Below are positions 15,349 to 23,485 of a DNA stretch of 23,547 nucleotides, piece by piece; within the stretch, counting starts at the first letter, position 1, and the number at the start of each line of letters is the position of its first letter. The notes beneath the pieces were generated by a model. That model did no database searches, was not told the origin of the DNA, and saw only the letters and a list, made by a program, of their open reading frames with translations. Both the position numbers and the translations under genes were made by a program. The stretch is from Colivivens sp964452915 (GTDB taxonomy: Bacteria; Bacteroidota; Bacteroidia; Bacteroidales; Bacteroidaceae), in contig CAYVNW010000039.1 in the NCBI GenBank assembly GCA_964452915.1, forward strand, positions 1 to 23,547. Direction: 5' to 3'.

Positions 15349-17967
15349 TTACTTGCCTTTTATTATCTTCTTTATCTCATTCAGTTTATTCAAAGCTTCA
15401 AGAGGCGTCAAACTATTAACATCGATATTAAGAATTTCGTCGCGTACCTGACAAAGTACAGGATCGTCTAACTGAAAGAAAGAAAGTTGATGATTACCAC
15501 TGTTAGCAATAGCCTCGGTATGCGGACGACTTATACCATCACCAGAATTATTCTTCTCAAGTTCCTTTAAAACCTGTTCGGCGCGTTTTACTACACTCGG
15601 TATCATTCCTGCCATCTTTGCCACATGAATACCAAATGAGTGTTCACTTCCTCCTGGTACAAGTTTTCGCAGAAAAATCACCTTGCCATCAGCTTCCCGT
15701 ACAGACACATTGAAGTTCTTTACTCGTGAAAAAAGACGTTCCATCTCATTTAGTTCATGATAATGTGTTGCGAAGAGGGTACGGGCATGAGCATGGGCAT
15801 TTTCATGTATGTATTCAATAATGGCCCACGCAATGGAAATGCCATCGTATGTACTTGTTCCTCTTCCAAGTTCATCGAACAAAACAAGCGACCGTGGCGA
15901 CAAATTATTCAAAATATTGCTTGCTTCAGTCATTTCGACCATAAACGTACTTTCGCCCACAGATATGTTGTCACTTGCTCCAACACGGGTAAATATCTTA
16001 TCAGTAATACCAATTCGTGCACTTTCAGCAGGTACAAAACTTCCAATCTGTGCCATTAGAGTTATAAGAGCTGTTTGTCTTAAAAGTGCAGACTTTCCTG
16101 CCATATTAGGACCTGTGATTATTATGATCTGTTGGCGTTCAGAATCGAGATAAAGGTCATTTGCTATATACTGTTCTCCTATTGGCATCTCGCGCTCAAT
16201 CACCGGATGCCTTCCTTGTTTTATGTCGATTACAAGACTGTCATCAACTACCGGACACACATAACGGTTTTCTTTTGCACACAATGCAAATGACAGGAGA
16301 CAGTCTAAACGGGCAATCTCCATAGAATCAATTTGAAGTTGTGGTATAAAATCCATTGACGCCGTTATAAGTTCGGTAAAAAGGCGAGTTTCAAGCGACA
16401 GTATTTTTTCTTCAGCTCCCAAAATTTTATCTTCATACTCTTTAAGCTCCTGCGTTATATAACGTTCTGCAGATACAAGGGTTTGTTTGCGAATCCAATC
16501 TGACGGCACATGATCCTTAAATGTATTACGGACTTCCATATAATAGCCATAAACATTGTTGAATCCTATTTTAAGACTTTGTATACCTGTTTTCTCTATC
16601 TCACGCTTTTGTATTTGAATAAGATAATCCTTACCTGAATATGCTATTTGTCGCAACTCATCAAGCTCAGCATTCACACCATCTGCAATTATACCTCCTT
16701 TATTTACTAAGAAAGGAGCGTCTGGCTTTATTTCTTTTTCTATACGCTGTCGCAATGTTTCACAGAAATCAAGCGATTCGCCTATTTTTTTTAGGCTTTG
16801 GTTATCAGATTCCATACAAGCGTTTTTCACTACTTCAACAGCTTGTAGTGAAACCTTTAATTGCAGCATGTCACGAGGAGACACACGTCCAACAGCTATT
16901 TTACTTGCAATACGTTCTATATCACCCATACGATGTAGCTGTTCTTCTATTACATCTCTAAGTTCAGGATTTCGGAAGAAACATTCAACAACTTGCTGTC
17001 TTTCCTTTATTTGGTTTATGTCTTTCAGAGGAAAAACAATCCAGCGTCGGAGCAATCGTCCTCCCATCGGACTTACTGTTTTATCTATCACATTGAGCAA
17101 AGTCGAACCACCTTCATTCATTGAGGTGAGTAGTTCCAAACTTCGTATTGTGAATTTATCGAGCCTCACATATTTTTCTTCCTCGATCTGGCTGATGCTT
17201 CTAATGTGTGATATATTATTGTGTTGGGTTTGTTCAAGATAATACAATATAGCACCTGCAGCCGTGATAGCATTATGTAAATGATCTATGCCAAAACCTT
17301 TCAAGTTTTTCACCCCAAAATGATGAAGCAATTTTCCTCTTGCGGTTTCATCAGTATAAATCCAATCAGCAAGTGGATATTTGTTAAGTTTCATTCCAAA
17401 TGAGCTATCAAACATATTTCGCTTGCTTTCTTCACAAAGAACCTCCTTAGGTGCGAAATTTGTAATCAGTTTGTCTACATAATCGACCGTACCTTCCCCT
17501 ACAAGGAATTCACCTGTTGATATATCAAGAAAAGCAACACCACAAGCGGATTTACCAAAATGTACAGAAGCAAGAAAATTATTTTCCTTGTTATTCAGTA
17601 CATTATCATTCATTGCTACACCCGGTGTTACAATCTCCGTTATTCCTCGTTTTACTAATTTCTTTGTTAACTTAGGATCTTCCAGTTGATCACAAATGGC
17701 AACTCTTTTACCTGCACGAATTAATTTTGGCAGATATGCATCCAGGGCATGATAAGGAAAACCTGCCATGGCTATATTTGCCGACCTTTCAGAATTTCCA
17801 GAACCTCTTTTAGTAAGAGTTATTCCTAAAATATCAGCTGCAACGGAAGCATCTTCTGCATACGTTTCGTAGAAGTCGCCACACCTGAAAAGTATTAATG
17901 CATCCGGATGTTTTGCCTTCAAATCGTAGAACTGCTTCATCATTGGTGTTACCTCGTCCTTTGCCAT
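15349..17967 (-). CDS. mutS: DNA mismatch repair protein MutS
   Basis: 872 residues. Phe32-Tyr33-Glu34 in GDFYETYAEDA is the mismatch-wedging motif of the N-terminal domain. The connector, lever and clamp regions follow, and the ABC-type ATPase starts with Walker A GPNMAGKS (619-626) followed by ALLRQTALI, as is typical in Bacteroidota. Downstream are DNISVGESTFMVEM (signature), LVLFDELGRGTSTYDG (Walker B) and the FATHYHELNE switch. The C-terminus (PLEALNKLNEIKKIIKGK) is the dimerisation tail. It binds mismatches and recruits MutL. It sits 2 bases after the TrmH-family gene and 2 bases before the U32 gene. Confidence 0.97.
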   Translation of the reverse strand: MAKDEVTPMMKQFYDLKAKHPDALILFRCGDFYETYAEDASVAADILGITLTKRGSGNSERSANIAMAGFPYHALDAYLPKLIRAGKRVAICDQLEDPKLTKKLVKRGITEIVTPGVAMNDNVLNNKENNFLASVHFGKSACGVAFLDISTGEFLVGEGTVDYVDKLITNFAPKEVLCEESKRNMFDSSFGMKLNKYPLADWIYTDETARGKLLHHFGVKNLKGFGIDHLHNAITAAGAILYYLEQTQHNNISHIRSISQIEEEKYVRLDKFTIRSLELLTSMNEGGSTLLNVIDKTVSPMGGRLLRRWIVFPLKDINQIKERQQVVECFFRNPELRDVIEEQLHRMGDIERIASKIAVGRVSPRDMLQLKVSLQAVEVVKNACMESDNQSLKKIGESLDFCETLRQRIEKEIKPDAPFLVNKGGIIADGVNAELDELRQIAYSGKDYLIQIQKREIEKTGIQSLKIGFNNVYGYYMEVRNTFKDHVPSDWIRKQTLVSAERYITQELKEYEDKILGAEEKILSLETRLFTELITASMDFIPQLQIDSMEIARLDCLLSFALCAKENRYVCPVVDDSLVIDIKQGRHPVIEREMPIGEQYIANDLYLDSERQQIIIITGPNMAGKSALLRQTALITLMAQIGSFVPAESARIGITDKIFTRVGASDNISVGESTFMVEMTEASNILNNLSPRSLVLFDELGRGTSTYDGISIAWAIIEYIHENAHAHARTLFATHYHELNEMERLFSRVKNFNVSVREADGKVIFLRKLVPGGSEHSFGIHVAKMAGMIPSVVKRAEQVLKELEKNNSGDGISRPHTEAIANSGNHQLSFFQLDDPVLCQVRDEILNIDVNSLTPLEALNKLNEIKKIIKGK

Positions 17968-17969
17968 AA

Positions 17970-18509
17970 TTATTGTATGTTTCCTTTAAGTGTATCAAAA
18001 AAATTCCACATTACTATTCCCGCTGATGTACTTACATTCAATGAATGCTTTGTTCCATACTGGGGTATTTCGATACATGTGTCGCACATGTCGACGACTT
18101 CCTGTCTGACACCTTTTACTTCATTACCAAATACAATTGCATATCTTTTAGAATTATCTACTTTAAAGTCTTGCAACATTGTACTTCCCTTCACTTGTTC
18201 GATTGCCGCAATAACATAACCTTCTTTTTTCAATGCTGTTAGTGCATCTATAATTTCTTTATGATATGTCCAATCCACCGAATATTCAGCACCTAAAGCT
18301 GTTTTATGTATTTCTGAATGTGGAGGGCATGATGTTATTCCACATAGACATATTGATTCAATACGAAAAGCGTCTGCTGTACGAAATACACTGCCAACAT
18401 TATACATACTGCGTACATCGTCAAGTAATACCACTAAAGGGATCTTTTTACTTTGCTTGAACTCATCGACACTTATGCGGTTCATTTCTATCACATTCAA
18501 CTTCTTCAT
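17970..18509 (-). CDS. TrmH/SpoU-family RNA 2'-O-methyltransferase
   Basis: A 179-residue SPOUT-fold methyltransferase without an extra N-terminal RNA-binding domain. The three motifs are clear: VRSMYNVGSVFRTADAF (motif 1, with the catalytic-type Arg), YAIVFGNEVKGV (motif 2) and IPQYGTKHSLNVSTSAGIVM (motif 3, the SAM-binding knot). The family transfers methyl from SAM to a ribose 2'-OH in tRNA or rRNA; the target is not identifiable here. The start ATG overlaps the stop of the upstream permease-lipoprotein fusion by four bases (ATGA), so the two are translationally coupled, and mutS begins 2 bases after its stop. Confidence 0.9.
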   Translation of the reverse strand: MKKLNVIEMNRISVDEFKQSKKIPLVVLLDDVRSMYNVGSVFRTADAFRIESICLCGITSCPPHSEIHKTALGAEYSVDWTYHKEIIDALTALKKEGYVIAAIEQVKGSTMLQDFKVDNSKRYAIVFGNEVKGVRQEVVDMCDTCIEIPQYGTKHSLNVSTSAGIVMWNFFDTLKGNIQ

Positions 18510-20731
18510 TCTGCCTCCACGAATTTTTTTAAATCTTCCCGCAATCCACTAAGTGAATTACCTCTCGCAACTATCTTGTGATTTTTTCCTATCAATATAT
18601 AAGTTGGAATCTCCGTAACTCCTAATTTTTCTACAGCAGGCGAATCCCATGCTTGCCCGTCGCAACAATGCTCGCAATACATTGTATCTTCCCTAATGTA
18701 GTCTTCCCATTTATATATTTCTGTATCTATTGATATTGTTATGAATTTTACTTTGTTCTCACTATATTTCTTTGTTATAAGTGCGAATTCATCAATAAAA
18801 TTATATTGGTTTGGCATCCACGAGGAAAAATATACTAATGCTATATATTCTGATTTTATATCATACAAATTAATTTTGTGTTTTAACTTAGATACCAAAC
18901 TAATATTTGAAATTTTCTTGCCAACCTGTCCTGCTTCCACTGATTTAAGTTGGTTTTCTATTGATAGTATAAAACTATTATTAGTGTTATTTTTCTTCAG
19001 TAATTTTACTATTTCTTTTATTGTTTCCAAAGGTGTTGTATCATCTTGTATGAAATAGCGATCATACAAGTATACTGCGGCCGCAGAAGATGGATTACTA
19101 TTTATGAATTGACGGGCAACTTCTTGTACCTGTATTCCAGAGAGTCCTTTTATTTCCTTACGAAATTTATTCATGATTTCATTTTCTTCATTTCCGTCAA
19201 CTGTATAATTTCGCAAGTCATTTGTTGATGCTCTGTAATTTATATTTGCACCTCCCGTTACGAATATTATTTGCTCTAAAGCATTAGGAAATACTAATGC
19301 ATATGGTGTCAGTTCACTTACGGAACCACCATAAGCAAATTCTCCTTTATTTATATAGATTGTATCAAACCTTGCTGTTTCATCATTTAGATTATATATA
19401 TACAATTGACCATTTGGCATTCCTTCCAGTTCACCATTTATTTTAAAACTGTTTTCATTAGAATTGCACGAAAACAATGCGCATACAGTAAATAAAGTTA
19501 TCACTGTTGTGTATTTTCTACTTAATTGACGAACTGGATACCACACTGATACGAAGCCTACTACAACAACCGTTAATAATATAATTAATATATCAGTTAA
19601 ATGAACACTAACAGGATATGAATCTATTATATAGCTGCCTGCTGACTGTCCGAATTTTATTATTCCGTATTTTTGCTGTAACAAACAAAGAAGAACCCCT
19701 AATAATATACCTACAATTGCTCCTATAAAAGAAATTAAGCGTCCTTCAATCATAAATATATTAGATATTTGTCTTTCTGAAGCACCTATATTTCTTAGTA
19801 TTACAATATCATTTTTCTTATCGATAATCAACATCGAAATAGATCCTATTATATTAAAACATGCAATAAGGAGAATGAACGTTAGAAATATATATGAGAT
19901 TAATTTTTCTATCTTCATTATTTTGAACGTATCTTCTTGTTGTTCATATCGGTCCATTACTTTGTATTTGTCTCCTAATTGCTTTGCTATATTTGCTTTT
20001 GCTTTATCTATATTCGCCCCATTTTTTAGTTTCAGTTCTATCGATGAAATCATACCGTCACGTTCAAATAAATTACGGGCAAATCGTAGCGAAGTTATTA
20101 CATAATTAGAATCATACTTCTGCTGTTTCACGCTAAAAGCTACATTTGGTGAATAGAGTTCATCATTATTGAAACTTTCAGACGGATCATTCATATCTAT
20201 TTGTGCACCTTCACGTCGTGGTGCATACACTTGTATTGGTTTAGAAAAACTTACATCTGTACCTAAGTTACTCAATATATTTATTCCGAATATACCATAA
20301 TCTATTACATCTGCATGCAACTCATACTTTCCATCACCAAATTTAATACGTTCAAAATCAATAAGTTTTTCAAAATTATCATCTACTCCCTTTATAGTAG
20401 CAATCATTTGGTTGTTATTCATTAGTAACAAAGCATTGTCTTGCAATACTTCAGAATAAACTGCTATGTTATCATTATTCTTCAAATATTGCAATTCCTT
20501 ACTGTCAGCATTCATAAACTTTCCTTGAGTAGATACAATTTTCAATTCCGGATCAAACGCAGTAAATAAGTTTGCCACCATATCTTGAAAACCATTAAAT
20601 ACCGAAAGTATGCAAACTAATGCAGCAGTGGCAATTGCTATTCCAAAAATAGATATACCACTTATTATATTGATTACATTATGTGATTTCTTTGTAATCA
20701 AATAACGCTTTGCTATGTATAATGAAAACAA
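18506..20731 (-). CDS. LolE/FtsX-type permease fused in frame to a TlpA-like lipoprotein
   Basis: Residues 1-405 are a complete LolC/LolE-family ABC permease: TM1 (about 20-45), a periplasmic domain (about 46-270), then three TM segments (about 275-300, 320-350, 370-396) and the usual short basic end YPVRQLSRK. Such proteins normally stop here. Instead the frame continues into YTTVITLFTVCALFSC-NSNEN (407-427), a textbook lipoprotein signal peptide with lipobox LFSC (Cys422) but no Met start. A lipoprotein with a DUF4369-like N-terminal part and a thioredoxin-fold C-terminus (KFITISIDTE, cis-Pro in EIPTYILIG) follows. The usual CxxC is replaced (SSWMPNQ), while CEHCC occurs later. The permease part is expected to take lipoproteins out of the inner membrane. 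The gene starts 5 bases after rbfA. A lost gene boundary, a true fusion or an assembly error are all open. Confidence 0.8.
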   Translation of the reverse strand: MFSLYIAKRYLITKKSHNVINIISGISIFGIAIATAALVCILSVFNGFQDMVANLFTAFDPELKIVSTQGKFMNADSKELQYLKNNDNIAVYSEVLQDNALLLMNNNQMIATIKGVDDNFEKLIDFERIKFGDGKYELHADVIDYGIFGINILSNLGTDVSFSKPIQVYAPRREGAQIDMNDPSESFNNDELYSPNVAFSVKQQKYDSNYVITSLRFARNLFERDGMISSIELKLKNGANIDKAKANIAKQLGDKYKVMDRYEQQEDTFKIMKIEKLISYIFLTFILLIACFNIIGSISMLIIDKKNDIVILRNIGASERQISNIFMIEGRLISFIGAIVGILLGVLLCLLQQKYGIIKFGQSAGSYIIDSYPVSVHLTDILIILLTVVVVGFVSVWYPVRQLSRKYTTVITLFTVCALFSCNSNENSFKINGELEGMPNGQLYIYNLNDETARFDTIYINKGEFAYGGSVSELTPYALVFPNALEQIIFVTGGANINYRASTNDLRNYTVDGNEENEIMNKFRKEIKGLSGIQVQEVARQFINSNPSSAAAVYLYDRYFIQDDTTPLETIKEIVKLLKKNNTNNSFILSIENQLKSVEAGQVGKKISNISLVSKLKHKINLYDIKSEYIALVYFSSWMPNQYNFIDEFALITKKYSENKVKFITISIDTEIYKWEDYIREDTMYCEHCCDGQAWDSPAVEKLGVTEIPTYILIGKNHKIVARGNSLSGLREDLKKFVEAE

Positions 20732-20736
20732 ACCCT

Positions 20737-21072
20737 TTACTGTTTTAAAAGTTTATCTATATTCTCTATATAATCAAGAGAGTCATCGATAAAAAACTTT
20801 AGTTCCGGTATTATACGAAGTTGATGACGTTCAAGATTACCAAGTTTATATCTTATCTTTGAAGAGTTATTGTTTATGTTCTCAATCAGTTCATTCGCAA
20901 GAGAAGACGGATATATACTTAAATAAGCTTTTGCAACGCTTAAGTCAGGACTTACTCTTACTACGCTTACAGATATTAAAACACCTTTTACTTTACGTGT
21001 CTCTTCCAAAAAAATATTGCTCAAGTCTTTTTGAATAAGACGAGCTATTTTGTTTTGTCTCGTACTTTCCAT
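20737..21072 (-). CDS. rbfA: Ribosome-binding factor A
   Basis: A 111-residue KH-like cytoplasmic protein that helps mature the 5' end of 16S rRNA on the small subunit. Family features are the N-terminal RQNKIARLIQKDLSNIF helix, VKGVLISVSVVRVSPDLSVA and the C-terminal RIIPELKFFIDDSLDYIENI strand-helix. It lies 6 bases after the O-methyltransferase gene and 5 bases before the LolE-type permease. Confidence 0.93.
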   Translation of the reverse strand: MESTRQNKIARLIQKDLSNIFLEETRKVKGVLISVSVVRVSPDLSVAKAYLSIYPSSLANELIENINNNSSKIRYKLGNLERHQLRIIPELKFFIDDSLDYIENIDKLLKQ

Positions 21073-21078
21073 TATTCG

Positions 21079-21708
21079 CTATTTTTTTAATTTAATTATT
21101 GTAAGTCCGTCTCGTATAGGAATAATAGTCTTCTCAACTCTTTCATCCTTAGCAATAAAATCATTGAAACTCATTATTCCACGAGTCTGACTGTCTTTTA
21201 TTGGAGGTGTTTCCAATACATGTCCATCCCAAAGGGTATTATCAGCAAATATGAAACCCTCTGGATTCATATATTTTATTACCATATCATAATATTCGAG
21301 ATACTTACGTTTATTACCATCTATAAAAGCCATATCATATTTTATTCCTATTTTCGGAATAAATTCCATTGCATCTCCAATATAAAACTTCACTTTATCG
21401 GCCCACGGTGAATTGCTTATCCAAGGACGTGTAAAATCTTCCAGTTCATCGAATATATCTATTGTATAAACCATTCCTCCTTCATTAAGTCCTTTAGCCA
21501 TGCATAAAGCAGAATAGCCACTGTAAGTACCTATTTCAAGTACATTATTTGGTTTTATCATCTGAACAAACATTTTCAGTAATAATCCTTGCTGATGTCC
21601 GCTTGCCATTCTTCCATAAAGTAACTTAGTCTGAGTGGCACGATACAATTGATGAAGATACTCATCCTCATCGTCAATATGAGTTTCTATATATTCCTCT
21701 ATAGTCAT
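21079..21708 (-). CDS. Class I SAM-dependent O-methyltransferase
   Basis: 209 residues of the O-methyltransferase family 3 (YrrM/TrmR-like) fold. The SAM-binding loop is VLEIGTYSGYSALCMAKGL (about residues 55-73). DMAFIDGNKRKYLEYYDMV and FIFADNTLWDGHVL supply the metal and substrate-side acidic residues typical of catechol-type and tRNA-modifying members. Some relatives methylate carboxymethoxyuridine or hydroxyuridine in tRNA. With a U32 hydroxylase-like gene in the same operon a tRNA wobble-modification role is plausible but is inference. Its ATG overlaps the aroQ stop by four bases. Confidence 0.88.
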   Translation of the reverse strand: MTIEEYIETHIDDEDEYLHQLYRATQTKLLYGRMASGHQQGLLLKMFVQMIKPNNVLEIGTYSGYSALCMAKGLNEGGMVYTIDIFDELEDFTRPWISNSPWADKVKFYIGDAMEFIPKIGIKYDMAFIDGNKRKYLEYYDMVIKYMNPEGFIFADNTLWDGHVLETPPIKDSQTRGIMSFNDFIAKDERVEKTIIPIRDGLTIIKLKK

Positions 21709-22121
21709 TTCAAAAATGCTTCAACTGCCAATCTATATGAATCAAGTCCAAAACCCATTATTGTTCCTTTACATGCCGGTGATATCATTGATACATGACG
21801 ATACGATTCCCTTTGCATTACATTTGATATGTGTACTTCAATAACAGGAGATTTCACAGCTCTTATTGCATCTTGTAATGCTACACTTGTGTGCGTATAT
21901 CCGCCAGCATTAAATATAATACCGTCAAATGTAAATCCTACCTCATGAATTTTATTAATAAGTTCTCCTTCACAATTTGATTGATAATAACTGAAATCTA
22001 CTTGAGGATACTTCTTTACCAATTCTTTGTAATAGTCATCAAAACTATTCGATCCATAAATCTCAGGCTCGCGTTTACCTATCAGGTTTATATTCGGACC
22101 ATTTAATATTAATATATTCAT
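21705..22121 (-). CDS. aroQ: Type II 3-dehydroquinate dehydratase
   Basis: Converts 3-dehydroquinate to 3-dehydroshikimate, third step of the shikimate pathway. At 138 residues it has the usual type II length. NGPNINLIGKREPEIYG contains the catalytic Tyr22 and flexible-loop Arg; SNCEGELINKIHE, NAGGYTHTSVALQDAI, and EVHISNVMQRESYRHVS (catalytic His and Arg) complete the active site. It heads the seven-gene minus-strand operon, with a -7 box 31 bases upstream, and is divergent from xerD. Confidence 0.95.
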   Translation of the reverse strand: MNILILNGPNINLIGKREPEIYGSNSFDDYYKELVKKYPQVDFSYYQSNCEGELINKIHEVGFTFDGIIFNAGGYTHTSVALQDAIRAVKSPVIEVHISNVMQRESYRHVSMISPACKGTIMGFGLDSYRLAVEAFLK

Positions 22122-22151
22122 ATCTCTTATATTCTATTATAGCTTCCTATG

Positions 22152-22159
22152 CAAAGGTA
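22152..22159 (-). promoter_or_regulatory. -7 box for the aroQ operon
   Basis: On the minus strand TACCTTTG matches the -7 consensus TAnnTTTG, 31 bases before the aroQ ATG. No clear -33 TTTG is present at 19-21 bases. It is back to back with the xerD box. Confidence 0.6.
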
Positions 22160-22202
22160 CAAAAAAAAAGAATAATGAAGATTATGAATGCATTATTATT
22201 TG

Positions 22203-22210
22203 TACTTTTG
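22203..22210 (+). promoter_or_regulatory. -7 box for xerD
   Basis: TACTTTTG matches TAnnTTTG, with its end 23 bases before the xerD ATG. Predicted leader is under 20 nt. The -33 element is not recognisable. Confidence 0.55.
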
Positions 22211-22233
22211 CATATATTTAATTACATAATATA

Positions 22234-23151
22234 ATGGAAGAAAAAGAATTACAATCTGTTTTAAGAAGATACTATCAATATCTAAAGTTAGAAAAGTCAT
22301 TTTCTAATAATACTGTTGATGCTTATCAGCGTGACCTATATAAGTTTCTCGATTATCTTAAAACAGAAAATAAAGATCCATTGAAAGTTAAGCTGGAAGA
22401 TTTTCAAAACTTTTCTGCTGCTCTTTCTTCAATTGGAATACACTCTACATCACTATACCGAATTCTAATGGGAGTTAAGAGTTTCTATACATTTCTCGTA
22501 ATGAATGGAGAGTTAGATGTAGACCCTATGGAATTACTTGATTACCCACAAAAACCACAACATTTGCCTGATGTTCTTTCAGTGGAAGAGGTTGATATGA
22601 TAGAAGCTGCTATCGATTTGTCTCAGTCTGAAGGACAAAGAAACAAGGCTATTATTGAAACACTCTTCAGTTGCGGACTTAGAGTAAGCGAATTATGTAA
22701 CCTAAAATTTTCCGATCTATTTCTCGATGATCAATTTATAAAGGTTGATGGAAAAGGATCTAAACAACGTTTGGTTCCCATTTCTAATAAAGCAATAAAG
22801 GAACTGCAACTTTATTTCATTGACCGCCGAAATATAACTGTTAAACAAGGATATGAGGATTATGTATTTGTAAGTAAAGTAAGGAAAAAGAATTTATCAA
22901 GAATAATGGTCTTTCATCTCATTAAAGAACTGGCTGATAAAGCAGGAATAAAGAAAAATGTAAGTCCTCATACATTCCGTCATAGTTTTGCTACATCATT
23001 ACTCGAAGGGGGAGCAAACTTAAGAGCCATACAAGCTATGTTGGGACATGAGTCGCTATCAACAACCGAAATATATATGCATATTGATACTACTCACTTA
23101 CGTGAGGAAATACTTACACATCACCCACGTTATAAAAGACATCAGAATTAG
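22234..23151 (+). CDS. xerD: Tyrosine recombinase XerD
   Basis: 305 residues, standard XerC/D length. The N-terminal SAM-like core-binding domain (1 to about 105) is followed by the catalytic domain with all key residues: Arg150 (CGLRVSEL), Lys174 (DGKGSKQRLVP), His246 and Arg249 (HTFRHSFATSLLEGG), His272 (LGHESLSTTEIY) and nucleophile Tyr281. It resolves chromosome dimers at dif with its partner XerC. Its isolated position, divergent from housekeeping aroQ and without phage-like neighbours, favours chromosomal XerD over a mobile-element integrase. Confidence 0.92.
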   Translation: MEEKELQSVLRRYYQYLKLEKSFSNNTVDAYQRDLYKFLDYLKTENKDPLKVKLEDFQNFSAALSSIGIHSTSLYRILMGVKSFYTFLVMNGELDVDPMELLDYPQKPQHLPDVLSVEEVDMIEAAIDLSQSEGQRNKAIIETLFSCGLRVSELCNLKFSDLFLDDQFIKVDGKGSKQRLVPISNKAIKELQLYFIDRRNITVKQGYEDYVFVSKVRKKNLSRIMVFHLIKELADKAGIKKNVSPHTFRHSFATSLLEGGANLRAIQAMLGHESLSTTEIYMHIDTTHLREEILTHHPRYKRHQN

Positions 23152-23204
23152 CAATTCGTAAATTAATTTACCCCAAGCATAGCGAACGGATGACAAAAGT
23201 GGCG

Positions 23205-23243
23205 GTTTACAAATCCATTTACTACCGTTTACCATCCGTTTAC
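23205..23243 (+). repeat. Four RTTTAC repeats at about helical spacing
   Basis: GTTTAC (23205), ATTTAC (23217), GTTTAC (23227) and GTTTAC (23238) start 12, 10 and 11 bases apart, placing them on one face of the helix. The last two share CCGTTTAC. The set lies directly before the 26-bp palindrome. Confidence 0.5.
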
Positions 23244-23255
23244 TAAAATGCACCA

Positions 23256-23281
23256 ATTCTGTGGTCGTACGACCACAGAAT
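23256..23281. repeat. 26-bp perfect palindrome
   Basis: ATTCTGTGGTCGT (23256-23268) is followed without spacer by its exact reverse complement (23269-23281). As RNA it would form an 11-bp stem with a GTAC loop on either strand. It lacks an adjacent U-run, but could end transcripts from both sides, process RNA, or bind a symmetric protein. Confidence 0.85.
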
Positions 23282-23448
23282 ACACTGATTTACAGGCAAA
23301 AACAACTTAGATAGTATGATTTTTGTTTTACATCGTTACAACCTTAATTATACAATGCCATTTTCATAGAGAAGTTTATTCTCTTTCATATCATTTTCCT
23401 TGTATCATTTGCTGTTACACTGCAATTTTTCTTTTGCAATAATAATGT
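23256..23448 (-). ncRNA. Candidate small RNA (about 190 nt), family unknown
   Basis: A consensus minus-strand promoter is followed by about 190 bases with no substantial ORF, then the 26-bp palindrome. Within it GTTAC/GTGAC (23414-23418 and 23447-23451) and TGCAA/TTGCA (23421-23425 and 23434-23438) can form a 5'-end stem, and AGAGAA/TTCTCT (23368-23384) a perfect 6-bp hairpin. A 13-codon frame (23348-23389, MKENKLLYENGIV) is present but may be chance. Neither transcription nor the 3' end is shown by sequence alone. Confidence 0.35.
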
Positions 23449-23453
23449 GACCA

Positions 23454-23485
23454 CAAAGGTACAATTGTACTACAATCACTACAAA
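23454..23485 (-). promoter_or_regulatory. Consensus promoter reading toward xerD 3' end
   Basis: On the minus strand TTTG (23485-23482), 20 bases, then TACCTTTG (23461-23454): a full match to TTTG-N19-21-TAnnTTTG. No ORF above 60 codons lies downstream on this strand, so it probably serves a short RNA or a tiny peptide. Confidence 0.6.
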
